A stretch of 64,000 bases of DNA from Arthrobacter sp. SPG23 (lineage in GTDB: Bacteria > Actinomycetota > Actinomycetes > Actinomycetales > Micrococcaceae). Where the stretch lies: assembly GCF_000876655.1 (NCBI RefSeq), contig NZ_JYCN01000016.1:62001-126000 (forward strand), in the 5' to 3' direction. A program made the position numbers and the translations under genes. The notes beneath the pieces were generated by a model. It searched no databases. It saw nothing but the letters and a program-made list of their open reading frames with translations, and was not told where the DNA came from. This document shows positions 8,511-16,815 of this stretch, piece after piece (within the stretch, counting starts at the first letter, position 1; every line of letters begins with the position of its first letter).

Positions 8511-10187
8511 ATGGAGTCGAGAGTGGAGTTGTTCGCGCGGATTCGAAGGGACGCCCGGGTTGAGGGCCTGTCGGTTCGTGCGTTGGCGGTCCGGTACGGG
8601 GTTCACAGGCGAACGGTAAGGCAGGCACTGGATTCGGCTGCCCCTCCGGAGCGTAAACAGAGGCAAGGCGTGTCCTGGAGGCTGGAGCCTTTTAAGGGCG
8701 CGATCGATGCGATGCTGATCGAGGACACGACGGCGCCGCGGAAGCAGCGCCATACTGCACGCAGGATTTTGGCCCGGCTCATAGAAGAGCACGGAGCGCA
8801 GGAGCTGTCGTATTCGACGGTCCGTGATTACGTAAGGGTCCGTCGGGCCCAGATTGATGTGGAGGCCGGCCGCCGGGTTGAGGTGTTCGTTCCTCAGCAA
8901 CACGCTCCGGGTGCTGAGGCTGAGGTGGACTTCGGCGAGGTCTATGTCGTGCTGAACGGGGTGAAGACGAAGTGTCACCTGTTCATTTTCCGGTTATCGC
9001 ATTCGGGCAGGGCCATCCATCGGATCTACCCGACCCAGGCCCAGGAGGCCTTCCTTGAAGGGCACATCGAGGCCTTCAAGGTTCTGGGCGGCATCCCGAC
9101 TAAACACATCCGCTATGACAACCTCACCAGTGCTGTCACCGCTGTGGTGTTCGGTCAGGGCCGGCAGCGCCGGGAGAACGACAGATGGGTGTTGTTCCGT
9201 TCCCACTACGGCTTCGACCCCTTCTATTGCCAGCCCGGCATCGCCGGGGCCCACGAAAAGGGCGGCGTTGAAGGTGAGGTGGGCTGGTTCCGCCGCAACC
9301 GGCTTTCACCGATGCCGGTTGCTGACTCCCTGGACGAGCTCAACGACCGGATCCGCAAATGGGAAGCCCAGGACGAGGACAGGAGGATCAATGACAGGAT
9401 CCGCACCATAGGCCAGGACTTCGAGATCGAACGGCCGTTCCTGGCCAGGTTGCCGGCAGAGGAATTTGATCCGGGTCTGGCGCTGAACCCGAGGGTCGAC
9501 AGGTCCTCGATGGTCACCGTCCGGATGGTGAAGTATTCCGTCCCGGCCCGGTTCATCGGCCGGAGAGTCCGGGTCTCATTGCGGGCGTCCGAGGTCGTGG
9601 TGTTCGATGGCCGCACCGTGGTCGCCAGGCATCAGCGGCTCGCCGCCCGGTCCGGACAGTCGGTCCAGCTGGACCACTATCTCGAGGTCCTCAAAACCAA
9701 GCCCGGCGCCCTTCCAGGCTCCACCGCTTTGGCCCGGGCGAGAGAGTCCGGGACGTTCAGCAGCGCGCACGAGGCATTCTGGGCCGCCTCCCGCCGGGTC
9801 AACGGCGACGCCGACGGGACCCGTGAACTCATCGACATCCTGCTCCTCCACCGGTCCATGGACGCCTGCGACATCCACGCAGGCATCACCGCGGCCCTCG
9901 TAGTGGGCGCGGTCAGCGCCGACGTCGTCGCGGTCGAAGCCCGCAGACACGCCACGACATCCTGCCGGGGTGGGGCCAGTTCGGACCGTCATCCCGGTGT
10001 TCATGCTGAAGAGAAGGTGCAACGGGTTGTCAGTCTCACCCAGCGCCGCCTCATGGACCCCGTCGCCGTCATCGCCGGGCTGCCACCTGATAGCCGGCCC
10101 CTGCCGTCGGTCCGCGCCTATGACGAGCTGCTGGCCAAACGTTCGGAACACCCCGCAGGAACCGCGTCAAAGGAGAACATCTCATGA
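8511..10187 (+). CDS. istA: IS21-family transposase IstA
   Basis: DDE transposase of about 558 residues. The N-terminal HTH is visible (VRALAVRYGVHRRTVRQAL), then the RNase-H-like integrase core: first Asp in AEVDFGEVYV, second Asp in HIRYDNLTSAV, and Glu in AHEKGGVEGEVGWF, so the catalytic triad is complete. A C-terminal beta-rich domain (VPARFIGRRVRVSL) follows. ATG 8511 is preferred over an in-frame upstream codon because GGAAGG lies nine bases before it and the HTH starts normally. The stop overlaps the istB start (ATGA), the usual coupling in this family. The gene looks intact and potentially active. Confidence 0.9.
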   Translation: MESRVELFARIRRDARVEGLSVRALAVRYGVHRRTVRQALDSAAPPERKQRQGVSWRLEPFKGAIDAMLIEDTTAPRKQRHTARRILARLIEEHGAQELSYSTVRDYVRVRRAQIDVEAGRRVEVFVPQQHAPGAEAEVDFGEVYVVLNGVKTKCHLFIFRLSHSGRAIHRIYPTQAQEAFLEGHIEAFKVLGGIPTKHIRYDNLTSAVTAVVFGQGRQRRENDRWVLFRSHYGFDPFYCQPGIAGAHEKGGVEGEVGWFRRNRLSPMPVADSLDELNDRIRKWEAQDEDRRINDRIRTIGQDFEIERPFLARLPAEEFDPGLALNPRVDRSSMVTVRMVKYSVPARFIGRRVRVSLRASEVVVFDGRTVVARHQRLAARSGQSVQLDHYLEVLKTKPGALPGSTALARARESGTFSSAHEAFWAASRRVNGDADGTRELIDILLLHRSMDACDIHAGITAALVVGAVSADVVAVEARRHATTSCRGGASSDRHPGVHAEEKVQRVVSLTQRRLMDPVAVIAGLPPDSRPLPSVRAYDELLAKRSEHPAGTASKENIS

Positions 10188-11086
10188 GCCCCACCGCACC
10201 GGCGACCACCATCACCCCGGCCTTGCGCCGGCGGCGAGGCCTGACCGAACAGGCAGCGGTTGCCGCCGTGAACCAGGCCTGCCGCCGGCTGCGCCTGCCC
10301 ACCATCCGGGCAGTCCTCGATGAAGCCCTCGCCGTCGCGGGGAAGGAACAACTCTCCTACCAAGGCTTCCTGGCCGAATTGCTGCTGGCCGAGTGCGACG
10401 ACAGGGACCGGCGCTCCTCGATCCGGCGCGTGAAAGCCGCGAACTTTCCCCGGGACAAGTGGCTCGGGGACTTTGACTTCGACGCGAACCCGAACATCAA
10501 CCCCGCCACCATCCACACCCTGGCCACCGGGGAATGGATCCGCAAAGGACAACCCCTCTGCCTGATTGGGGACTCCGGGACCGGCAAATCCCACCTGCTC
10601 ATCGGACTCGGCACCGCCGCCGCAGAGAAGGGCTACCGAGTCAAATACACCCTCGCCACCCGGCTCGTAAACGAACTTGTCGAAGCCGCCGACGAGAAGG
10701 TCCTGGCCAAGACCATCGCCCGGTACGGCCGGGTGGACCTGCTCTGCATCGACGAGCTTGGTTACATGGAACTGGACCGGCGGGGCGCCGAACTACTGTT
10801 CCAGGTCCTCACCGAACGCGAGGAAATGAATTCCATCGCGATCGCCTCGAACGAGTCATTCTCCGGCTGGACCAAAACCTTCACCGACCCGCGCCTCTGT
10901 GCAGCCATCGTGGACCGCCTCACCTTCAAGGGCACCATCATCGAAACCGGCACCGACTCCTATCGCCTGGCCCATGGCATCGCGCGTAAAAGTTCGGAAC
11001 AGGCGAACAACCCCGCTGCAGGAACCCGAGGTCCCCGCAGAGGTGAATCCGACCTCATGCCACGGGCGCCGGCAGGCACTGGATAA
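10184..11086 (+). CDS. istB: IS21-family helper ATPase IstB
   Basis: AAA+ ATPase that assembles on DNA and directs IstA to target sites. Walker A GDSGTGKSH and Walker B LLCIDELGYMEL are clear, with a sensor-like SNESFSGW downstream and the family end YRLAHGIARK. About 30 further residues (to GTG at the C-terminus) are proline/glycine rich and are not typical, suggesting that the native stop was lost when the DNA right of the gene was rearranged. Starts with ATG inside the istA stop. Confidence 0.9.
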   Translation: MSPTAPATTITPALRRRRGLTEQAAVAAVNQACRRLRLPTIRAVLDEALAVAGKEQLSYQGFLAELLLAECDDRDRRSSIRRVKAANFPRDKWLGDFDFDANPNINPATIHTLATGEWIRKGQPLCLIGDSGTGKSHLLIGLGTAAAEKGYRVKYTLATRLVNELVEAADEKVLAKTIARYGRVDLLCIDELGYMELDRRGAELLFQVLTEREEMNSIAIASNESFSGWTKTFTDPRLCAAIVDRLTFKGTIIETGTDSYRLAHGIARKSSEQANNPAAGTRGPRRGESDLMPRAPAGTG

Positions 11087-11149
11087 CTCACCACGAAACT
11101 TTCCCCAAAAGTATCCGATACGGCGTCCGCGTGGGGTAGTTTGATCCCT

Positions 11150-11557
11150 ATGTTGACCGGATTCAAGAATTTCATCATGAAGGGCAACGTCGTAGACCTT
11201 GCCGTCGCCGTCGTGATTGGTACCGCCTTTGGTGCCGTAGTCACGGCCCTAGTCCAGAGCGTTCTCATGCCGTTCATCGCGGCCTTGGTCGGATCTCCGA
11301 ACTTCGATAGCTTCGCCGTCGTGACCCTCAACGGAAACGACATTAAATTCGGTGTCCTGCTCACAGCAATTGTTAACTTCGTGCTCGTGGCGGCAGCCAT
11401 TTACTTCGTCATCGTCGTGCCCATGAACCACATGATCGAGCGCCGCAACCGGCGCCTCGGCATCAACCCGGACGTCAAGGAAGAAGCGGCCGAAGACCCC
11501 CAGATTGCCCTGCTCACGGAAATCCGGGATTCCCTACGGCAAGACCGCAGGGCCTAA
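11150..11557 (+). CDS. mscL: large-conductance mechanosensitive channel MscL
   Basis: Small inner-membrane channel that opens on osmotic downshock. 135 residues, the normal length. N-terminal amphipathic helix MLTGFKNFIMKGNV, then TM1 VVDLAVAVVIGTAFGAVV with the conserved pore-lining pattern, a periplasmic loop, TM2 LLTAIVNFVLVAAAIYFVIV and a charged cytoplasmic C-terminal helix ending LLTEIRDSLRQ. ATG 11150 is chosen over TTG 11141 because it gives the conserved N-terminus. It lies between istB and the right IS21-type end, an unexpected position for a housekeeping stress gene. Intact by every visible criterion. Confidence 0.92.
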   Translation: MLTGFKNFIMKGNVVDLAVAVVIGTAFGAVVTALVQSVLMPFIAALVGSPNFDSFAVVTLNGNDIKFGVLLTAIVNFVLVAAAIYFVIVVPMNHMIERRNRRLGINPDVKEEAAEDPQIALLTEIRDSLRQDRRA

Positions 11558-11752
11558 TCAAGTCGGCGGACCCAAACCCACCAAAATCCGCTTTCAGGGC
11601 TAAACCGCCGCCCAATCGCTTCGGCACGCTTACGTTCCGCAGAGCGATGCTCCGATAGCGTGTCTCCCAGCGGCGCAGGGATAAATCCCGGCGTTCGTGC
11701 AGCCGCAGGCTGGCTGTGCTTGTTTTCCGTCATCGATGAAAGGACATGAAAA
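11558..11752. other. intergenic spacer
   Basis: About 195 bp between mscL and the small ORF; no gene or strong terminator seen. Confidence 0.4.
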
Positions 11753-11974
11753 GTGGCTGTTTCGATTGAATTGGGCAAGGCATTGGACAAGGCCTACGAG
11801 AACTCGACTCTGGACGAGGTCCTGTCGGCCCCGCCCTCGACTCTTGCCGGCCTGACCGAAAAGCACGACGAACTGCTTGCCGGTATGGGAATCAAAACCA
11901 TCCGCGATCTGGGAAGCAATAAATACTTCGCTACGGCAGGTGTACTGGTCGCACTCTCCGGCAAGGTCGGGTAG
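11753..11974 (+). CDS. small hypothetical protein
   Basis: 73-residue protein starting at GTG 11753, with AAAGGA nine bases upstream. It is helical, acidic at first (ALDKAYENSTLDEVL) and then carries a helix-hairpin-like segment GMGIKTIRDLGSNKYF followed by a short hydrophobic helix (TAGVLVALSGKVG). This last pattern recalls helix-hairpin-helix modules that contact DNA or proteins, but I do not recognise the family and assign no function. A perfect hairpin terminator 30 bp downstream supports that it is a real transcription unit. It lies inside the IS21-bounded segment with mscL. Confidence 0.6.
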   Translation: MAVSIELGKALDKAYENSTLDEVLSAPPSTLAGLTEKHDELLAGMGIKTIRDLGSNKYFATAGVLVALSGKVG

Positions 11975-12003
11975 TGGGTCTGGACTGTTAGCGCGTCTCA
12001 CTG

Positions 12004-12041
12004 AAAAGGTCCGGCCCGGCGCACGCCAGGTCGGACCTTTT
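12004..12041 (+). terminator. Rho-independent terminator
   Basis: Perfect inverted repeat AAAAGGTCCG ... CGGACCTTTT with an 18-bp loop, T run at the 3' end. It follows the small ORF ending at 11974 and would stop transcription coming from mscL and that ORF. Confidence 0.7.
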
Positions 12042-12280
12042 CCATTCCAGAATGGATTTCTCCCACTCAAGAGATCTGACATGCTAGCAACGACGGCGCC
12101 CCGACTCCATACCCCCGACCGGCATCTGCCGTTCCCCCGGGCGATACAGGAACCCTTAGCCAACCGGTGCGAAAACCGTCCCGCGAGCCCGAGAGCCACA
12201 ACAACGTCCCGTGAACCTGGGGCCACTTTCAATCGCCCCTCTGGGGCCAAAAATACTTGACACAATCATGGCACTATGTG

Positions 12281-12856
12281 TCATGGTGTCAGCACCTCTG
12301 GTTGGTGGGGAAAGACGAGGAGTGTGCTTGTGGCGGTGGCGAGGAGTTCACCTTCGGTGGTGCAGAGGCGGCCCTCGGTGAAAATCAGCCGCGAACCGGC
12401 TTTTACCACTGACCCCTCTGCTCGAAGGGCGCCCTTCCGGAGCGTGACGGGCCGTAGGTATTTCACCGCCAGGTCGATGGAGGTGTAGCCGAGACCTGCT
12501 GCCAAGGTGGTATGTGCTGCGCAGCCGAGGGCCGTGTCAAGGAGAGTGCAGGCCAGGCCGCCGTGGACCATTCCAAGGGGGTTGTAGTGGGCTTCACTTG
12601 GCCGGCACTCGAATTCGACGTGCCCATGTTTAGCTTCGACGAGATCGAACTTCATCAGGGATGCGATCGGCGGCGGCGCTATACTGCCGTCGCGGAGGCC
12701 GGAAAAGTAGTCGAGCCCCGACAGTCGTGGCAGCTGTTCGAGCGCGATTGCCGGGTCCATCCAGGTGAAGGTTTCAGAGCGCTCTGCGGAGGTAGTTGTT
12801 GACACGGGTGCTTTCTTCCTAGATTTTTGGATGCCTTCGAAGGTTGCCGCGGTCAT
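12281..12856 (-). CDS. PaaI-type hotdog-fold thioesterase
   Basis: Acyl-CoA thioesterase of the PaaI/4-hydroxybenzoyl-CoA class. The hotdog signature NPLGMVHGGLACTLLDTALG holds the active-site Asn/His-Gly and the acidic residue, followed by GYTSIDLAVKYLRPV and LATATSTLLVF. It would hydrolyse aromatic or medium-chain acyl-CoAs in the cytoplasm. ATG 12856 overlaps the SDR stop (ATGA), suggesting coupling; a GTG at 12805 with GGAAG upstream gives a more typical N-terminus and is an equal alternative. Located in an SDR-thioesterase operon facing an HxlR regulator. Its stop lies 17 bp from the right IS21-type end. Confidence 0.8.
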   Translation of the reverse strand: MTAATFEGIQKSRKKAPVSTTTSAERSETFTWMDPAIALEQLPRLSGLDYFSGLRDGSIAPPPIASLMKFDLVEAKHGHVEFECRPSEAHYNPLGMVHGGLACTLLDTALGCAAHTTLAAGLGYTSIDLAVKYLRPVTLRKGALRAEGSVVKAGSRLIFTEGRLCTTEGELLATATSTLLVFPHQPEVLTP

Positions 12857-13569
12857 GCCCGGGCGTTAGCTGCCAGGGCAGGGTAAAGATCCAAGATCGC
12901 ACCGGAGAGGCCAAGCTTCACGCCGGCGGTGATGTCATCCACGATGACCTCGTAATCTCCCTGCTCGAGCCCATCGAACGACTTCCGAACGACGTCCTCG
13001 GGGGTGGTTTTCGGGGCATCCACACCTTCAGCCATGGCCGTGTCGATGTAGGCGACATGTACGCCTGTGACGTGCGTGCCTTGGGGAGTCAGTTCCATCC
13101 GGAAGGAGTTGGTCGCCGACCACAGAGCGGCCTTTGATGAGCTGTAGGCGCCGGTGAGCGCGATCCAGCTGAGCGCCGAGTGGATGTTGAGGACCGCTGA
13201 CGTCCGGCTGGCCGCGAGCACCGGCGCGAATGCCTTGGTCAGGGCGACCGGTCCGAAGAAATTGGTCTCCATCACGTTTCTGATTTCCTCGTTGGACAGT
13301 GAAAGGAGTGCGTCCGATTCCACGGCAATGCCCGCGTTATTAATGAGAACCGTAACGTCAGGAGCCTGCGCCACGGCGGCACGGATCGAGTTGGGGTCGG
13401 TGACATCCAGAACGAGAGGGACGATCCGGGCATCGTGCCACTCCCGGGGACGGCGGGTTGTCGCGTAGACCTTCGCAGCGCCGCGGGCGAGGGACTGTTC
13501 CACGAACTCGCGGCCGAGCCCTCCATTCGCGCCCGTAACAAGGACGACGGAACCAGACAGCTGTGGCAT
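12853..13569 (-). CDS. short-chain dehydrogenase/reductase (SDR)
   Basis: Classical NAD(P)H-dependent SDR of 238 residues. Cofactor motif TGANGGLG near residue 13, NNAG at about 75, catalytic Ser in NIHSALSW and the YSSSK tetrad motif, with a C-terminal helix typical of the family. The specific substrate cannot be read. It is the first gene of a two-gene unit with the thioesterase and is divergent from the HxlR-type gene at 13697, so it is probably the regulator's target, perhaps induced by a reactive aldehyde or quinone. Confidence 0.85.
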   Translation of the reverse strand: MPQLSGSVVLVTGANGGLGREFVEQSLARGAAKVYATTRRPREWHDARIVPLVLDVTDPNSIRAAVAQAPDVTVLINNAGIAVESDALLSLSNEEIRNVMETNFFGPVALTKAFAPVLAASRTSAVLNIHSALSWIALTGAYSSSKAALWSATNSFRMELTPQGTHVTGVHVAYIDTAMAEGVDAPKTTPEDVVRKSFDGLEQGDYEVIVDDITAGVKLGLSGAILDLYPALAANARA

Positions 13570-13640
13570 GAATTCTCCTGATCTCAGACAGGGCGGCGAC
13601 GCGGTTGCAGCAGCCTTCGAAAGTCAGGTTAGCTGAGTCG

Positions 13641-13655
13641 GTTGGATTTTCCAAC
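13641..13655. promoter_or_regulatory. operator candidate in SDR/HxlR divergent promoter
   Basis: Perfect palindrome GTTGGA-TTT-TCCAAC in the 127-bp space between the divergent SDR and HxlR genes. HxlR proteins bind such dyads as dimers; assignment here rests on position only. Confidence 0.45.
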
Positions 13656-13696
13656 TAGCTTGTATGCTTATAGAAAGCACTGAAAGCAGGTAAGTC

Positions 13697-14173
13697 ATGA
13701 CACCAACCGATACGGCCAGGGATGCGCCCAGGGCGTGCTTCATCGCAGCAGGGCTTGAGGTCCTGGGCGAGCGGTGGGCGCTGCTGGCGCTTCGGGAGAT
13801 GTCCTTGGGCGTTCATCGGTTCGACCAGATAGCCCGAAATACAGGCGCGTCCCGCGACATACTGACGGGCCGGCTGCGGACACTGGAAAGCGAGGGCGTT
13901 ATTGAGCGCGTCCAATATTCCGAGCGCCCCCCGCGCTTTGAGTACCACCTCACAACGTCCGGGGCCGAAGTTGCTCCCATCCTCATCTCACTCGCGGCAT
14001 GGAGCAGCACCTGGATGCGCGACGAGACACCCCGCGCCTCCTACCGGCACAGTTGCGGGGCGGATCTGAAACCGGTGCTGACCTGCGCGGAATGCGGCGA
14101 GGAATTCAGAGTGGGCAGTCTGATGCTGGGACCGCTGGTGTCTTCGGCCGACACGGTCCCGGTGGACCAGTAA
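13697..14173 (+). CDS. HxlR-family transcriptional regulator
   Basis: Winged-helix regulator of 158 residues. The family pattern CFIAAGLEVLGERWALLALR opens the domain with Cys14, the position used for redox or electrophile sensing in several HxlR members. The recognition region is ASRDILTGRLRTLESEGVI. Beyond the usual 110 residues there is a C-terminal extension with His/Cys pairs (YRHSCGADLKPVLTCAECGE) that looks like a small zinc ribbon. It faces the SDR-thioesterase operon and most likely controls it. A GTCCGCT/AGCGGAC hairpin follows the stop. Confidence 0.85.
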   Translation: MTPTDTARDAPRACFIAAGLEVLGERWALLALREMSLGVHRFDQIARNTGASRDILTGRLRTLESEGVIERVQYSERPPRFEYHLTTSGAEVAPILISLAAWSSTWMRDETPRASYRHSCGADLKPVLTCAECGEEFRVGSLMLGPLVSSADTVPVDQ

Positions 14174-14212
14174 CGACAAATCTGCAGGGCGACGACGGAA
14201 CACCCCGCGGTC

Positions 14213-14228
14213 GTCCGCTGTAGCGGAC
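14213..14228 (+). terminator. weak hairpin after HxlR gene
   Basis: GTCCGCT-GT-AGCGGAC, perfect 7-bp stem without a T run. May separate the HxlR gene from the GNAT gene. Confidence 0.3.
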
Positions 14229-14274
14229 GCACGAACCGTGGGATACCAACAAGAGATACGTCAAGAGGAGATAA

Positions 14275-14847
14275 ATGTTCGGCAGTCCGGCGCTGACACT
14301 GGAAATAGTTGACTTTGAAGACCCCAGAGCAGCCCGTCTGCGGGGTCTGTTAACCGACGAGCTTCTCGCCAGGTACGCTACCGAAGAAGAGCCTCATCTT
14401 TCCGAAGCTGCGAGGAAGGCCCTCTCGGTGCCACCGCAAGACTTCATCGCCAACGTCCTGGTACTTACTGCTGTCGGTGAACCCATAGGGCACGGCGCTC
14501 TTCGCCGGTTAAATGGGGATTGGGAGGTCAAGCGGGTCATTACAGACCCTGAAGCCCGGGGTCTGGGCGCTGCGACCGCACTCATGACAGAACTCGAAAG
14601 GATTGCCGCCATTGCCGGCGGCCGCCGCGTTATCCTGCAAACCGGGGGTAAGCAGCCCGAAGCTGAAGCCCTCTATAAAAAACTGGGATACACACAGATA
14701 CCAACCTATCCTCCCTACGAGCACGCCATCCCGACGTCGATCTGCTTTGCAAAAGGGCTCCAGCCCTATGGAGGACCGTCTCCGGTCCATTCCGGGCCAG
14801 GAATAGAGGTCCGGCCGACGGGCGGAAATGGTCCATCTCCGACTTGA
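14275..14847 (+). CDS. GNAT-family N-acetyltransferase
   Basis: 190-residue acetyl-CoA-dependent transferase. The A motif is seen as VKRVITDPEARGLGAATALM (pyrophosphate-binding R-G-L-G-A), preceded by the strand IANVLVLTAVGEPIGHGAL and followed by LYKKLGYTQI, the usual C-terminal B motif. AAGAGGAG lies five bases before ATG 14275. The last 30 residues after CFAKGLQPYG look like unstructured tail. Substrate unknown; small-molecule or ribosomal-protein acetylation are the common roles. Confidence 0.85.
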   Translation: MFGSPALTLEIVDFEDPRAARLRGLLTDELLARYATEEEPHLSEAARKALSVPPQDFIANVLVLTAVGEPIGHGALRRLNGDWEVKRVITDPEARGLGAATALMTELERIAAIAGGRRVILQTGGKQPEAEALYKKLGYTQIPTYPPYEHAIPTSICFAKGLQPYGGPSPVHSGPGIEVRPTGGNGPSPT

Positions 14848-15515
14848 TCTATTAGTCTCGCCCGGACGCCGATAGCGGTCTTTCTGTCAGCCTGACCATG
14901 TCGGGATAAGCCTTTGCTTCCTGCCCACTAGGGCGACTGTGGGCGCTCCACGGCTGGAGCAAATTCTGGTTATCCACGGCTGGAAATTGGAGCCGTTGGG
15001 GTAGCTCCCTGGCAGCATTAGCGGTGGATAACCTGTGAGAATTGTCCCCGGTTGTGCGCCGCGGCAGCCCACTCCGGTCCTGGAGCCAGTTTAGGAATCG
15101 TCCGGTTTGGGTGTAGTTCGATTTGACTGGGAACCTTGGTGGCGCTGAGCAATCTGCGGTCAAAATCATGCTCGGCGGCATCGGAATGTTGTCCGGCCCT
15201 GGCCTCCCGGCTCACTGTTCCCAGCGGGGCGGTGTGGCGTGCCCGCCGGCATAACCGTTGGCCCCGTGCTGAAAGTTCTGGCACCACCGCTGGGAAGGGG
15301 CGAAGACGCATTGATGACCGCCAGGACCCCTGGCTCTTTGGTGCCAGGTCAGCTGGCAAATGGGGAAGCCCATGCGGGTTTATTGCCCTCATGCCGGCAG
15401 CGTACGCCACCTCTCTCTTTCGTTCGGGTGCCTTTATCCTGCTGTGACGGCCGCATTGCCGCTGCCGCGCCGCCGGTCACGAGGACCACGACGACAACGC
15501 TCATGTGGAGCATTG
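14848..15515. other. intergenic region with long-spaced inverted repeat
   Basis: About 670 bp without a supported gene. It contains GGTTATCCAC at 14968-14977 and its exact reverse complement GTGGATAACC at 15024-15033, 46 bp apart. Both contain TTATCCAC, the core of a DnaA-box-like sequence. Overlapping frames on both strands look like GC-rich noise. Confidence 0.4.
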
Positions 15516-15772
15516 ATGCCGTCCAGTGTGGTGCTCAATGGTAGATCCGCAGTCGTGACGGGTGGGGCTTCCGGAATCGGCGAAGCCATAGCCCGCAAAC
15601 TTGTCGATTCCTGTGCTGCGGTCACCATCGGCGATATCCGAAGCAGCGTCCCGAGGATTGTCAATGAAATATTGGCCCGTGAGGGCAGAGCCGAATTCAT
15701 TCTCACGGATGTGCCTCCTCCGCACTGACGGGATCCGTTATCAACGCCGACGGCGGATTCACGTCCATCTGA
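15516..15772 (+). pseudogene. SDR gene relic with internal deletion
   Basis: ATG 15516, preceded by GGAG, opens MPSSVVLNGRSAVVTGGASG followed by IGEAIARKL, a clear SDR N-terminus with the TGxxxGxG cofactor motif. The frame ends after about 70 codons. In another frame the characteristic SDR C-terminus ALTGSVINADGGFTSI runs to a stop at 15770-15772. The central 150-plus residues, including the catalytic Tyr-Lys, are missing. The relic is downstream of, and in opposite orientation to, the protocatechuate operon. Confidence 0.7.
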
Positions 15773-16016
15773 AATCCAATCGGTCCCTGCCTGCCCTGTG
15801 GTGGCGCAGTTGCCCGTTCTCTACCGGAAAGCATCTTCCGCAATCATGGAGCCGGCCGAATCCTGCTGCCGGAACGTGCGGATCTGTGAGGCGAGGCGAA
15901 CATGCGGAAAATCTGGCCGGCCGCGAACGTCAAGGTCTACGGCGGCGGTGTCGCCGAAGACGGGTTCCTCCGCGTCTGCAGGACCCGTATCTCGGTCAAT
16001 CCGTCACGGCAGGGCC
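15773..16016. other. intergenic, no supported feature
   Basis: Short gap between the SDR relic and the end of the protocatechuate operon; no gene supported and no clear terminator seen for the operon. Confidence 0.35.
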
Positions 16017-16715
16017 TCAGGGCGCGCGAAAACTGTGCGACAACTTGATCGATGCCGAGAGGTCCGAGCGGAAGAAGGCCAACACCTCCGCAGCACGAGC
16101 CGGGTTGTTGGAGGATGCCGCGACAGCACCCGCGAAGACCGTGATAATCGCGCAGTCGGCCGGGAGAACGCCGAGGATGCACACGCCGGGTTGCCCGACC
16201 AGTTCGCTGAGCTGCTGCAGGCCGAGATCGACCTCTCCCTCGGCGAGCAGGCGCGCCACGGGTACGCCTGGACGGGCCTGCACAAGCCGGTCGCTGACCT
16301 CATCGCTCATGCCCCAGTGGTCGATCATTCGCAATAGCTCGGTGCCGCTCGGTCCGGTGGAATATCCGATGCGGGATGCCGCGCGCAGGGCGCCGCGAAG
16401 CTCGTCGGCATTCGCAAAGGCCGTGCCTTTGGAACATGTGGCTGCATCGGCGCTGCGTGCGGCCACGCCTACGGCGACCTCCGACAGTACGATCGGGGCG
16501 ATGGATGCCGGATCGACGTGCCCCTCGGCAGCGAGGCGTTGGAGAGCGTCCTCGGCAAGGAACACAAGGTCGAACGGCTCGCCGGCGGTCACCCGCTGGG
16601 CGGCGTTCACTCCGCCTACGGATTCGAGCTGCAGAAGAGGTAGCCCGGCCCCGGCGGCAGCTTCAGCGAGGTCGGCGAGAACGTGGCGGGTGGCCATCGA
16701 CGAGATCGCCCTCAT
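16017..16715 (-). CDS. ModA-like binding-protein-fold protein, no signal peptide
   Basis: About 232 residues with the type II periplasmic-binding fold of molybdate/aromatic ABC substrate-binding proteins: EPFDLVFLAEDALQRLAAEG near the hinge, VGVAARS, IGYSTGPSGTELLRMIDHWG and VLPADCAIITVFAGAV. There is no hydrophobic export signal after MRAISSMATRHVLADLAEAA, so it seems cytoplasmic, and no ABC permease or ATPase gene is nearby. Start ATG 16715 is chosen because it overlaps (ATGA) the expected original stop of the aldo/keto reductase frame. Last gene of the protocatechuate 4,5-cleavage operon. A ligand-sensing or carrier role is possible but only inference. Confidence 0.7.
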   Translation of the reverse strand: MRAISSMATRHVLADLAEAAAGAGLPLLQLESVGGVNAAQRVTAGEPFDLVFLAEDALQRLAAEGHVDPASIAPIVLSEVAVGVAARSADAATCSKGTAFANADELRGALRAASRIGYSTGPSGTELLRMIDHWGMSDEVSDRLVQARPGVPVARLLAEGEVDLGLQQLSELVGQPGVCILGVLPADCAIITVFAGAVAASSNNPARAAEVLAFFRSDLSASIKLSHSFRAP

Positions 16716-16815
16716 GCGGCATCCTCGAAATTCTCGGCGTCTACTTCGGCAGCAGATGCTGGCGAATATCGCGCGCCAGAGATGGTGGCCGTGCCAATCA
16801 GCTCGCCGGCCCGCG

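Larger units (their letters stand above)
8369..12264 (+). mobile_element. IS21-family region with passenger DNA
   Basis: The left end begins TGTGACAGG at 8369 and carries three related repeats ending in TGGCCCC (8376-8390, 8399-8414, 8443-8458). The right end, read on the minus strand, begins TGTGTCAAG at 12264 and carries two GGCCCC repeats (12219-12225, 12243-12249). Such multiple terminal repeats are typical of IS21 elements. istA and istB lie inside in the usual order. The span of 3.9 kb is much longer than the 2-2.5 kb of normal members because about 1.1 kb with mscL and a small ORF lies between istB and the right end. No target duplication is seen, so the two ends may come from different insertion events. 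Confidence 0.65.

Noticed and set aside
8361..12275. Target-site duplication for the IS21-type region
   Set aside because: Bases outside 8369 and 12264 do not form a matching 4-8 bp direct repeat.
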